Positions 33,064-45,700 of a stretch of 64,000 nt of DNA are shown one piece after another. The position numbers and the translations under genes were made by a program. The DNA lies in the NCBI GenBank assembly GCA_914767715.1, contig OU612067.1:4958001-5022000 (forward strand), written 5' to 3'. The notes beneath the pieces were generated by a model. That model was not told where the DNA came from and did not search any database. It saw only the letters and a list, made by a program, of their open reading frames with translations. This stretch comes from Membranipora membranacea. Taxonomy: Eukaryota > Bryozoa > Gymnolaemata > Cheilostomatida > Membraniporidae. Position 1 is the first letter of the stretch. Every line of letters starts with the position of its first letter.

Positions 33064-33466
33064 CCAAATCCACTAGTCTTTTTTTTACCAAGCTCGCTAA
33101 TTTAAATTTATGATTAATGATCAAAGTAAAATTGTACTCTGCAAAAACTATCCCAGATTAGGAGTAACACCCGTTTTGCATCATTTTGTCTTTTTTATGG
33201 ATTGTGGTGTGGATGGAAAAAAAATGTTCTTACCAAAACTTGTGAAATATATTGGCAACAACACCTGGTCTTGCAAGTGTTTTTGCTGGTGTAAAAAGGT
33301 CATTCTATTTATAACATGGTTCTAGGACCAAGGAGCCATAACAGAGTTTATCTATATTGAAACATACTGTTGAATCTTCTGATGATAACATAGAGCCCAG
33401 ATATGAGAGCTGCGCTGTTCACCAACGCATCTTTTCTGCTGAAGCTGAAGCTGAGTGATACTTGAT

Positions 33467-36400
33467 AGTTTATAGATTTTAACCTTTGCTGTTACAAATA
33501 TGTATATATGTATATTCTGTACAGATCAAATATAGTTAATCGAGGCGGTAATCTTAGTAATGGGCAAATAATTTGCACAAAATGATGTTCAGATAATTCA
33601 TTTTTTACCCTGACAAAATGCATTGAATATTTCAGGAAATTTGTCAACAAAACAGGCAGAAGTTGATGTAGACTATATACTATTTGACTACCAACTTTTT
33701 ATTGCCTCACATGATTAGGTAAGCTTGGGCCGGACAAAGAGTTGACCACAGAGCATGGTGTAGTTTTTATTCTAAGTTCGTTTTTTATTTTTTTGTAGTT
33801 TTACTTCTCTTGTGCGCCTTACCAACAGTCAAAAAAGTCCGTTCTTAGCTTCAATCTTTTTACTTGGCTTTGATATACAATACATTATTCAACCAGCTTG
33901 ACCCGCTTAGTGGCTGCTTAGCAGCTGATTAGCGGTATTTAGCAATCTAACAAGACACACCAAACATCCGTACCAGTTGATTACTATCTCTCGCTGTTGC
34001 ACCCATTGTTTAGAAATTCTTAATCTCAGACACCAACATCCTCAATTTCTTTGCGTCAATAACTTTTTATCAACATAATTTGACTCTTGATGATTGCCAT
34101 GGGTTACTTATTGCTTGTTGCCGTCAAACTTGGAATAATCTCTGACTTTTTTGTCTCGTTAAGTCACTTGCAGGTGATGGTACTGAAACTTGCTAAACGT
34201 TAGCATGCATCGTATCATACAGGTTATAAGATATTCAGTTTTACCAAAAAACATAAATACTACTGCCTGTGCCTTTGATGTTTTAACTTGAGTGTGAATA
34301 ATTTAAAAACTAGCAATGAGCAATGTTGATATTCATGAGGCATTTGAAGAACAGTTTAAAGTTGATGATATTGAGCATTTCAACAATATAATTTCGAATA
34401 AATACCAAAAGAGAGGAGAGATTTACTTTGAAACTACATTACTTTTGGCCCAATAGCCTTCCAGCGCCAGCACAACTTATACCCCTTCGGTTATGCAGAT
34501 AATTGGGTGAATATGATGCATGAGAAAGGACTGCTCAGGAATAAGTGTGACAAATTTTGTTAGGCTGGTTATGCTGGTCAATCTGCTTTGATAATGTACT
34601 GCATACAATGCAAAGGAAAATAAAAAAATGGACGCTGAGTATAGATTTATGTCACATTATTGGCCAACACTTTGCCTGAAACAAGGCTAACCAGTCATGT
34701 GAGGCAATAATTAAGAACTCTATCTCAAACATTTTACGACCTGTGCAAAACAAGTTACTGATTCAAGCTGAGGAAGAAAACTCTCTCAATCACATAATAT
34801 AGATCATTATAAATCATTATAAATCACCCGTCATATATTTGTATACAACTCAACAACAAACAGCCACTAGAGAAGTGCCAGAGAGTGTTGTTCTGTGTCA
34901 TCCTGCTTGATCTGGAGGACGAGGATAACCTTGAAATCTACCTAGCCTACCATCCATTCCCAACGATTGTAAATGTATATAATTCATAGAAGCCTAACCA
35001 TATTTTATAAATCTTAATTTTGTTTGACGGGTAATGATGTGTGTAATTTAAATGTGTAGTTTATGACTTTCTGAGCACAGGCATTTTTGATTTATTTTCC
35101 AGGTTGTTTCCTTCATACCCAACATTTCGAGCAGTCAATTTAAGTTGTCATGACAAAAATACCATCATCGGTACTGAATTTGAAGTCTGTATTATCCCTG
35201 AAGAATAATTTCAGATTTCAAATTGAGTATCCCCCTCTCTGTACCAACATAGTCTGCTATGAATACAGCAAACATACTATTTCCATATGGTGTTACAACG
35301 AATGTGGAGTTTGTTGCAAAATGAATGTGACCTGCAAGGCAACAGCTAGTGAAAAATGAAGAGGAAATAAAGAATAGTGTGTTTTTGTCAATTGGTGAGC
35401 ATGCGTTTCAGTTCATTGGGGCTAAATGTCGAAACAAGAACAAGCGTAAAAAATATCAATGTTCTCTGGTGAATGTGAGCGTTTTAGACTATGTAAGATA
35501 GTATATACGTGATCATATTTAGGAAGTTTCATTGCTATAACCTTTCCTTGTGTTCATGAGATTATCCCATGTTTGACGTCAATTCGGATCACAAGTTTCT
35601 AAATAATAGAGGTAGAATCAGGTGGTAATTATTCTCTGTTAAAAAGCCACAATAATCAATCAATGTGAGTGTGTGGTAAGTTTTCTAAACTTGCTAAATA
35701 CCACTAATCTGATGCAAAAGGATGACAAATTACTTTAACCAAACAATGGTGTATTTATAAGTTTATGATGAGGACACACATTTCAGATCAGTGTGTATCA
35801 CGTCTACAAAAAAAAGTCATTTAGGGAGCTTCATTTCAATCCCCTTCACATGTCTCTATGAGATAATACATAAGTAGTTAGTATTCCATGTTTGATGGCA
35901 AGGTGTGACTAGCTACACATGGCGATTATCAAAGCTCAAAGGAATTTAACTACTATAACTAAAGAACCCTTTTTAACACTCAATATGAATATTTGGTAAT
36001 AATATGAATTAATCAACTGGTAAAGGTGTCTGTATGCAATATTAAGTTGCTAAATACCGCTAATCTTCCATTAAGCACGAAAAATTACACTGAGCTAACA
36101 AAAGGTTTATATCTTTATATCAGGCAGTATCACGAATACAAAAACTGCTACATCTCATCAGTCACTTCAAAGTCATGTGAGCCAATACAAAGGACATATT
36201 TCAGCTGAGAAGAAGAGAAAAAAACTGCCCTTGAAAATAATACTACACTGTTGCAACCTTGGGAAGAACCCTGCCACTCAACATTCAAAATGGCTCATTG
36301 TTCACTGCGTAGCCTAAACTCTGTCTGCCTTGGGCTAAGGGTTTCCACAATGATACGGTCCTTTGTTCAAGTTGAATTTGATGAAAGCAACGTGTAACTT

Positions 36401-37290
36401 CTTGATGGCCCATTCATGTACACATTACAAATGACATGGGAGAGGTATACACCCAATGTATTGTATATCAATAGCAGGTAAAAAGATTAAAGCTAAGAAC
36501 GGACTTTTTTGTCAGTCGGTAAGGTGCACAGGAGGAGTAAAACTACAAAAAAAAAGAATGCACTTAGAATAAAAACTACACCAAGCTCTGTGGTCAACTC
36601 TTTGTCTGGGCCAAGCTTACCTAATCATGTGAGGCAATAAAAAGTTGGTAGTCAATAGTATATAGTCTATCTCAACTTCTGCCTGTTTTGTAGACAAATT
36701 TCCTGAAATACTTAATGCATTCTGTCACTAAAACTGAGATCAATCAGTTTTCAAGCCCCTAATGGTTTGAGTAAAGCTCTGTCCCCCATAAGTTGCCAAT
36801 GATGCCAATGCCGAATCCGAAAGAGATTTTATTCTATCTTAAGCGGATTCCAAGATACGTCCATTTGAGCTCTTTTTTGCTATGGTTTATTAAAGTTTAC
36901 CTAGCTGGGCAGAGGACAGCTCCAAATATATGCTTAAATTCAAGCACACAATTTTCTGGGTGTCAGCAGCAGTTAAATTGATGATACCAACATTGTCATT
37001 TAAAGGCAGAATAGATATAGCACACTTCATCTCTTTAAACTATTTCTGCACATAGGCAGGCTCAAAGCTCAAAACTTTTAACATGAGGCTGCAGGCTCAG
37101 CACTTTCACCTAACGGGAAAATAATTTGTACAGACTGATCGTCAAAATCAGGGTAAAAAATGAATTATCTGAAAATCATTTTTTGCAAATTATTTGCCCA
37201 TTACTAAGATTACCACCTCCATTAGTCATCTTTTATCTGTACAGAATACATTTAGCACACATTTGCAACAGCAGAGGGTAAAATCTATAA
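33467..37290. mobile_element. long inverted-repeat element, probable non-autonomous DNA transposon
   Basis: Left arm 33467-33895 is the reverse complement of blocks in 36455-37290. Outer ends share AGTTTATAGATTTTA. Further matched blocks, left then right: AATGGGCAAATAATTTGCA with its complement near 37190; TTTCAGGAAATTTGTC near 36705; AGGCAGAAGTTGATGTAGAC near 36675; ATTGCCTCACATGATTAGGT near 36625; AAAGTCCGTTCTTAGCTT near 36500. The right arm carries about 400 bp extra (36735-37140). The 2.5-kb interior has no transposase I recognise; a 46-codon frame near 34316 and frames near 34860 are unassigned. No clear target duplication. Its right end abuts the SLC15 fragment. Confidence 0.65.
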
Positions 37291-37539
37291 ACTTAATCAT
37301 TAAAAAAGGGGATAACTTCCAAATGGAATATGATATTTTGATATTCAGATTGGTCATATACATTACCCTGAATTGGGTTCATTATTAAACAGCTGCTACT
37401 AAGTTTTCATTTTGAATTCACATTTGCCAACCTTAGATGCCTGCTTCATAGCTCAAAAATGACCACAATGAAATAGTACTCAGAGTACAATATAGCGTAG
37501 TATACTCAAAGTATACTGCATAGTTGACTATATTTTCAG

Positions 37540-38281
37540 GTTTGCCCCGGCGACCGGAAGTTTTCTATCAGGAGCCGCTGTGAGTAACGAAGGAAGCTTT
37601 CCAGATCAGGCAGTATATGATAGGGTCAGACTACTGAAGTATGCAGTCACGTTCATCCTCTTATTACCTGGAAATCTCAGTGGTTTAACCCTGTCTCTAA
37701 ATGATCTGGTAACCTGGGTAGGTATTAAATCAGGTTGGATTCATTTTTCTCGCATTCCAGATAATTCCTGTTCAATGAGGGGAAACTCCAAATTCAAACA
37801 AATTGGATCATACTTGATATTGTTATGTATGCTTGGATTATTACACATGTTTCGATCCGTACATATCATTTAAGAGACCAGTCCTTTAAGTAAATCATCG
37901 TCGGCGAAGGTAGTGAGTTGGAGGTTTTGAATTTTGCAAGAAAAAGCATTTCAATCTTAACAAAAATGTTGCAAAAATCCATCCGCTGATAACCCGTCTT
38001 GGCATTTCTGTCGCAGAGTTTAATATGTGCGTTGAATGTAGCAACACGATAGAGCAGTAATTTCTACCTTGTCCTACAGAGACTTGACATACCACTGTAG
38101 TAAGGACAGCTCAAGTGCCCTCAAGTATCACAAGAGACGAATACTGTGACCATTGCCATATTAACTTTAACTGTGTTTGCGATCAGATGGAGATTTCTTG
38201 TTTCAGCGGAACCGAGGTGAATGTGATGATACACCAGCCCAGCCAGAACTTGATATTCCCTACGCACAATATGGTGTCAAG
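37540..38281 (+). pseudogene. third SLC15 fragment, exons 6 and 7 only, inverted
   Basis: Two exons matching exons 6 and 7 of the SLC15 genes, on the opposite strand. Exon 6 is 37540-37717 (178 nt, reads FAPATGSFLSGAAVSNEGSF and on through LLKYAVTFILLLPGNLSG) and exon 7 is 38207-38281 (75 nt, reads RNRGECDDTPAQPELDIPYA). Lengths, phases and splice sites are identical to the full copies and both frames are open. Homology extends into intron 5 as far as about 37300, where the long inverted-repeat element (33467-37290) begins; exons 1-5 are not found upstream and exons 8-10 are not found downstream. It is therefore a partial copy, probably cut by that element and by rearrangement. Open frames could mean recent truncation; I see no sign that it is expressed. 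Confidence 0.75.
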
Positions 38282-38374
38282 GTAAAAGTCTAGCGTCAGA
38301 AAGCTCGTAACATTCTGTATCTAGATCATATGAGCGTGGGTTAATGTATAGATGGCAGGCTGAAAGTTTGCATG

Positions 38375-38416
<42 letters not shown>
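38375..38416. repeat. (AT)n microsatellite
   Basis: About 18-20 TA units, downstream of the SLC15 fragment and in a position matching the AT-rich stretch after exon 7 in copy 1 (2649-2680). Confidence 0.9.
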
Positions 38417-38418
<2 letters not shown>

Positions 38419-38929
38419 ATATATTATACCAAGAAAAATGTTGTCTATCCACATTTCTATATGTACCGACAGTGAGATCCTACTTTCTAATAGTGTTGTG
38501 CCAATAAAACAGCATTTTTTCTCATGACAATTATTGCTGCACAATCAATCAACAGGCCGCAACTTCATCATTTGGTTCAGGTATTTATTTGTACAACACA
38601 TCAAAACATTCCAGTAAAAGGTCATCGGTTTTGAATAAGAATAATTCTGAGTAAAAGTTTGCAATATTCTGAGCTCCACTGTCACTTGGTCAGAGGTAAA
38701 GCAATGAAAGGAAGGTAATAACCTTTGCACCTCAATATGTATGTATTTGGTTAGCCAATCAGGACCACATACAAGACTTCAAAGTAATTTAATTTTTAGA
38801 CACTAGTCTACATGGACTGTGCTCAATTACTGACACGCATATCAGGAGGGGGACCTGCGACTCAAGGAGGGCCAACTCAAAAATATACAACAATTTCAAT
38901 CTAAAAAATCCAATTTTCAAAATGTTAAT

Positions 38930-39310
38930 TTGTGTATTACTCATCACCTTGTGTGTATTACTCACCATTTTGTGTGTATTAGTCATCAGTTTGTGTGTAT
39001 TACTTATCACTTTGTGTGTATTAATCATCAGTTGGTGTGTATTACTCATCACCTTGTGTGTATTTGTCACCATCTTTACGTGTTTTACTCATCACTTTAT
39101 GTGTATTACTCATCACCTTGTGTGTATCACTCACCACTTTATATATGTTACTCACAACTTTGTGTGTTTTACTTACCACGTTGTGCGTAAGCCTATTACT
39201 CGCCACTTTTTGTGTCATACTCATCACCTTCTATGTATTACTCATCGCTATGTCTGTATAAATTGTCACCGTGTGTGTATCACTCACCACTTCGGTTGTA
39301 TTACTCAACT
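38930..39310 (+). repeat. 21-bp minisatellite
   Basis: About 18 degenerate units of TGTGTATTACTCATCACCTT plus G. Because 21 is a multiple of three and the unit lacks stops in several frames, long frames appear on both strands (VLLITLC, HHLVCIT, THKVMSN repeats). These are taken as repeat artefacts, not genes. Confidence 0.85.
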
Positions 39311-39358
39311 CTATTAACTGTGGTAAGATACCGGGCCACTGACGGGCTATTGAACATA

Positions 39359-39497
39359 TTATCTCCCCTGTTACAGATTATCACTTAAATGATGTTTCAC
39401 TAATGAAATTACAGTGAGCCTAGCCCTGGTTTGCCTAGGACAGTTACAAGGCTGCTATACTTACACTACAGAATATCATCGGTAACAGGGGAGATAA
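39359..39497. repeat. short inverted repeat around 105 bp of sequence
   Basis: ATCTCCCCTGTTAC at 39361 and its perfect complement GTAACAGGGGAGAT at 39482. Could be a small MITE or a hairpin; it lies 300 bp before the first kinase exon. Confidence 0.55.
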
Positions 39498-39796
39498 CAC
39501 ACCCTAGACCCTGAGTTTTTTGCAATTTAGAATCGGTTATATCATTCAATAATGACCTCGTGCCAATAAATTAAGCTTTATTGTACATTGCTATGAGAGT
39601 ACTTTGGTATGAACGGTTGTCGTTTTTTTGCTTTCTTTAACACTTTAAGGGAAATTTCACACATCACAATGAGCCTGATCAATTTATTGCGATGAAATAA
39701 TTTGAAATCTTAAGCAGAAATTTGGAACATGTCTAAGGTGTTTGACTGGTTTCCGCAATGCATCAGCATATAGCATTGTATTACTTTCTGACACAG

Positions 39797-42700
39797 GGTT
39801 GCCTTAGATTTTGTCATTAAGATTGGAGACTTTGGTCTGGCTAGAGATGCCTATTCAAGTGATTACTATGTGGTGACCGATAATGAAAAACCCCTGCCAA
39901 TGATATGGATGTCATTGGAAGCGATGAAACAAGAAAAATTCAGCTCCCAGTCCGATGTAGTAAGTGCACTTTCCACTTGCCTATTTAAAACTATGTCATC
40001 AGCCTGGAATAGCTTATATCATGCCTTGTACAAGCTAAGGTCATGAAGTAACTAAAACATCAGAGATTAGGTGTTAGAAATCATTGGCTTTATGCTTTTA
40101 AAGTCAGGTAAAAAAACTGTGCGATCATATTCTGTGGGCACGTCAGTATTGTAAGATGCTGTTAACATCAGTGTATGGAAAGTTCCATGTGATAGGTGTG
40201 TGCATACTGATTATTGTGTACATTTCAGTGCGGTATGAGAAATCGGTCTACACTGGGTATCCGGACATTTTCCCAATGTCATTTTCCCACCAAGCCATTT
40301 TCCCACCTCCCTTTATCCCAATAAGCCATTTTCCCACCAAGCCATATTCCCACCGAGCCATTTTCCCAGTAGAACATTTTCCCACATATATCCTTTTTTC
40401 CACCAGGACGATTTCTCACTGATCCATTTTTTCACCGGAATGTTTTCCCACCAATCTGTTTTCCCACCATGACATTTTCTCACCAAGCATTTTCCCACCT
40501 GGACGTTTTCTCACCAATCCATTTTTCCACCTGGACGATTTCCCACCAATCCATTTTTCCACCCAGACGTTTTCTCACTTGCCATTTTCCGACTATTATT
40601 TTTTTCAAATGAACATGTAGCATCTTTACAATTTTTTTTATTTTCCTTCTGCTCTTCTTCAGGCAAAAAAAATGTGTGTGAGTGTGTGTGTTAGAGTCTC
40701 GTCATAAAAGTTTTGTTGTTCTTTTTTTATTCTAGAATCCGAAAGTCTATGACATTTGGTGTTAAAAATGCTGTTAGAGGTTATGAAAACGACTTGAACA
40801 GTTTTCTCATGATTTATCACAACTTTACTCTTGTATGATTCCTTAATAACGCATAGTTGTGTTCACCTAAGGAACTGTTGTCAGATTTATGGGGGCGCTT
40901 GTTTGGAAACAGAAGATGCACACCGAATCTTTGAATGAACATCGGTTGGAACAAGCGTCGACAGGATTGAAATAACTGGAATGAACGTAGTCTGGTATGA
41001 AAGTCGATTATCCTGGAATGAACTTAAAAAATGCTGGATTGAACGCCGACTGCATTAGTTGGTATAAAGAGTCAGCAGAAGAGCAACTCCCCGAAAAAAT
41101 AATGTTATAAAAAACCGGCATACATCTTATGAGCAATCAAGGTTTTGGTTTGAATTTAAAATTTTTGATTATGCTACGGTAATTCAATATTGCCATGCCA
41201 AACCACATGTGCTGCGCATTTGGTACTATTTATATTTATTTATTATGTTTAGTACCTACTGGTAACGGTAGCCGGTTTTGACAAGCTAAGTTTGGTGGGG
41301 GAGGGTGGGAAGTTTCCACCTTCTCCGCTGTAGCTCTATTCTACCTTTGTGGTAGCGTCCTAAAGTGAGTAGGGGTGTAGAGTCTGTTTTGTACACTTTA
41401 AAGTCATATTCTATTCTATCATGTGAGCGATTTCCAGCTTTAGAATCCAAATATTAAGGAAGTTATGGCCTCTCAAACTTCCAAAGTGACGGCAGTCTAA
41501 TGGCATTGAGAATCAGCTGGCACACCGTGTTGGACGTCACAACGTGTGATACTTATTATGATATACTAATAGATAGGATGATGATCAAAATGCTCAGGGA
41601 ATAGAGGGTCTCGAACCCACTTCCAAATGGCCATGCAGGCAACGCCGCTATCGCTGAGCTATAATTGATGTCTACAAGCCACAGAGCTGAACCTAGTGGT
41701 GCAATGGTAGCGGCGTTACCTGCTGGTATGAAAGACCCAGCTGGATCCCAATGCCAATTGAAGGTGATCACCCTGGAAGTTTGAGAGGCCATAACTTTTT
41801 GGATTCTAAAGCTGAAAATCACTCACCTGATAGAATAAAATATGGAGAATAAAATGTGATACAAAATAGCAGCTTCAAACTAAGTCTTTAAAACAAAGGT
41901 TTTTAAAAAACTCGATCACAGCGATGGGACTTGACAGTCGGCTAAAAAACCAGCAGTTGATATGATGTCATCTAATAATTGCAGCATGATTTTGGTATGT
42001 GTCCATACAATGTATATAGGTGATAGATAAAAACACATCTTTATGTTCTTGGCACAGACATAACGCATGTGATAACTGTACCACATTGGTAAAACGAGTT
42101 AGCTATTTCGATTAATGACGACTGGTGGACAGCGTGCAGGGAAAACAATGTGCACTGTCATAATTAACAAGTTACAAAAAATGAATGTTCACAGACAACA
42201 GTGAACCAAGGTGTAAACTGCTACGAATCATTAGTTGCACCTGATTTCTTTAATGTTTGACCATTGTTTTTCTAATGAAATATACAAAGGGTCACTGTTT
42301 CTCTTTCAGTATTTTATTACCATTTCAGTTTTTGCACTAAATTCCTGCCTGATTCCATCTAGCCATCAGAAATTTATATATCATCATATACAGATGCGAG
42401 TGCCTTTGTGAATGATCATCATCAATTTACACAATTATTTTGGGGAGTCGCTCTTGCGTTGATTCATATACTAATGTAGTCGACGTTAAATCAATCACTT
42501 TCTACCTTCATTCCAGGATTTTCGACTTTCATACCAGTCTTTGTTCATTCCAGCTAATTTCAGTACCGTCGGCGTTCATTCAAGCGGCCGTCCATTCCAA
42601 TCCCCTTCACACAAGCATATGATATGATCAAATTCTAGGGTGCATGACCTGATATGCGGATCTGTATTTTTAAAGGGCAACCAAGGTTTCAAACAACTTC

Positions 42701-45700
42701 TCATTGATGGCCATTGATTAATAGCAGATTGCACCTTCTGCATCGGGAAAAACACAAAATATAATTCCGATGATTATTCAGCCAGAATTCTTGTGAAACA
42801 TTTCTTCCATCAGGTACTCAAACTCAGCTAAAAGAGAATACCACATAGCAGTTTCCTGTTCCTGTTATTATTTAGCCTGTGCTCTATAATTATTACAGCA
42901 AAGTCTTGGCACCTCCCCTAAACTGAAGTGTTACCCAGCTTAGAGTCAGCAACTACTTTGAGTTTTGCATCGCGTAATGCACAAAGCTGATGCTGCCCAG
43001 CACATTATTTGCTACCCATTAATGCATTGCTGCGAAACCTTGGTTGCCCTTTAACAAGAATTTGATCTCAAATATGTATTTTTCTTTTGCCAATTCTTGT
43101 TAGATCACAGCATTGTTTTTTCTTGTACAAAAAGAAGACAACATGCATTAATTATCCCTCTAAAATGTTTCACCTTAAGTATGTCATTGCAAGTTTGGGA
43201 CGCTTCTAATTTGTTATGACTAAGTTTCCATACCAAAACTGGATGGTTTGACATCACTCACAAATTTTCCAACTGCAGCATGACGTTCAGTTACAGTGAT
43301 TGCCTGATGATCTCCTAATACGATAGAGGAGCCAGCATAATTTCTTTAAATTCAATTGATATTTATTGATAGGGGAAGTCCTATTTCGATATTGGTCGAA
43401 GTTCACAATTTCAACAAATATAACTCACTGGTGTAAATATGATTCATATAGCCTAAGGGCACTGTCAATTATACTACATGCCAATACTTCCTCTATGATA
43501 TTACATGGTCAAATATTTTAGTGGTAAATGCATTTAGAGAAAAAAATTATAAAATAGTAATTCAGGTCTGAAAGTGTTTCAGGAGAATTTGTCCCCTGTT
43601 TGAAGATGGGGTTTCCTTTTACTATTTTTTAATAGCTGGAGGCAAAAATCAGTGCTATAATCAGATTCTGTAAATGGAATTCTTTCAGTTACCTAATTTT
43701 TAAGCTTTGTATTTCTCAAGTTTGTCAAAATAAAAAAAAATAAAAGAGAAAATACCTCAAGTTGAACGACAATAGCATTGTCACGCGGTGATGGATTTGG
43801 TTTTCAGACTGCTTCGATATACAATACTAAAACCTCTCCAAGTCCTGGGGTGAGGGTTAACAAGAAAGGCTAAACATTGTCTTTAAAGTGTTTTGAATGT
43901 TATCAGATTTTTGGTATTTATACTTGCCTTAGATCCCTTTGAACTTGCAAAGAAGGGGCACAGGTTGACTGTTTGATATAAATTTTCAAGTTTTTACTCA
44001 ATCCATAACTTTGTTAGTCGTATTTTTATATTATATTTCCGTGTTCAATAGAAATTTCACTGAGTAGAAACCTTCAACATGAAACAAATAAATAGTATGT
44101 GTTACAGCATGTTGTCATGCCATATAGATATGCTTACAATAGCTCAGTCTTTGGTTTACAAGTATAATTAACCAAGTATCAACTATGCCTTGTCTGCTTT
44201 AAATGGCCACCCTTATTTTTCAGCATAGATTCTTCAATGCAATCAAATATGTTAAATTTTTCACTCTGATTGGTGATCACCGATTGCATTTAGTATGGAA
44301 GGTAGTAAGTTGTCCCTTCTTTTTACAAGTGGAAACAATTCTAATGTTTCAAACTGTTACTATGGTAAAAGCAGGAAGGGTCCCTGATCAAAGCAAATAA
44401 TGGGTGTAACTTGAATAATATTCATTTTGATCTCGGAAAGGATCATGTGTGTGAATATACATAGAGTGAGAATTTTTTTACATTGTTTGGTGGTTGATTG
44501 AGCTTGTAGACCAGTAAAACAATCTTTACCAAAAGCCATGTGCCGGATAACATATGATGAAAGCTTAATTTTGTAGATTGAATGGCCAACAACCGTTAAT
44601 ATGATAATCTCTTCAGCTCGGGTGATGATTAAATGGCTCAAATGGCTCTTTTGAGAATTGGCAATAGGCACCATTGATTTGTTTGTCGCAAAAAGTAGTT
44701 CATAACAAGGAGGCAATTTTGATGAAATCAACCACTTGGACTAACTTGTGCAATAAAAAACTCATATCAAAAGCAACCTGCTACTGATAAAGTCACATCT
44801 CCATTTCCAAAGCTACTTTCTCCTGCGTTGGCTGGATGTGAACATTGATAACGTATTTGTGCAATGTGAACGGCTAAGCCTGAAAAAAGGGAAATTGTGC
44901 GGTGAAAAATTTTCGTGGTGGGAAAACAGCACTGTGGTAAATTGTCCTGTTGGTAAAATTGTTTGGTGGGAAAACGGTCTAGTGGGAAAATGGGTTGTTG
45001 AGAAAATATCTAGGTGGAAAAATGGATTGGTGGGAAAAAGTCCAGGTGGGAAACTAGATTGGAGGGAAAACATCCAGGTGGGAAAATGGCACTGTGGGAA
45101 ATCAACCAGGTGGGATAATGGCTCGGTGGGAAAATGTCCAGGTGGGAAAACAGCAGAGTGGGATAACGGGAGGTGGGAAAATGGCTTGGTGGGAAAATGA
45201 CATTGGGAAAATGGGGCGGATTCCTACACTGGTATGGGTCAATCATTAACTGTGTTGGTACTGGACTGATTTCAAAAACTTAACTCCTTATTGATTAGGA
45301 TAGTTGTGCCTAATGTTTTGTCCTCGCCATGATTTATAGTACTCGAAACTTGACATCTTTTTCCCTACCTCACTTGGCTGATATATTTAGCGAGTCCAGT
45401 AGTTTAAGCGTTTATAATCACAATGCTAAACCTAACTTCTGGTATAAGACATACAGTTTATTATTCTCATGTATGACATTCAGTTTATTTTTTTCAGTGG
45501 TCCTTCGGTGTTCTGATGTGGGAACTATTGACTGGAGGAGCTCATCCATATCCCTCAATATCTAACTATGAGGTGAAGTCATATCACCAGTCAAGACAAA
45601 GACTTGATAGACCGTATCAGTGTCCATATTTCATGTGAGTCATCCTACATGCAATAATGCCTCAGTATCTTGAGCCAACGGTAGACTTTGACAGATTGCA

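Larger units (their letters stand above)
40257..45237. mobile_element. nested foldback-type element in the kinase intron
   Basis: Outer arms: minisatellite of TTTTCCCACCAAGCCA-like units at 40257-40600, and its reverse complement at 44875-45237; the outermost 40 bp pair almost perfectly (TTTCCCAATGTCATTTTCCC with its complement at 45193-45212). Middle arms: 40918-41105 (units like GGAATGAACGTAGTCTGG) pair with 42430-42605 (CTTTCATACCAG, GGCGTTCATTC, TTTTGGGGAGTCGCTCTTG). Core: two head-to-head SINE-like copies (41400-41840). Long inverted arms built of tandem units are typical of foldback elements. The right half is about 2 kb longer (42610-44870). No transposase was recognised. Confidence 0.6.

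Noticed and set aside
38930-39310. CRISPR-like periodic repeat
   Set aside because: Units are contiguous and degenerate with no unique spacers; the DNA is clearly eukaryotic.
38789-39317. Long frames on both strands (VLLITLC and THKVMSN repeats)
   Set aside because: The 21-bp minisatellite has no stops in several frames; no conserved domain and no exon context.
44813-45246. Frames rich in WENxLVGK or FPP motifs, also at 40156-40498
   Set aside because: They are the TTTTCCCACC minisatellite arms of the foldback structure read in different frames.
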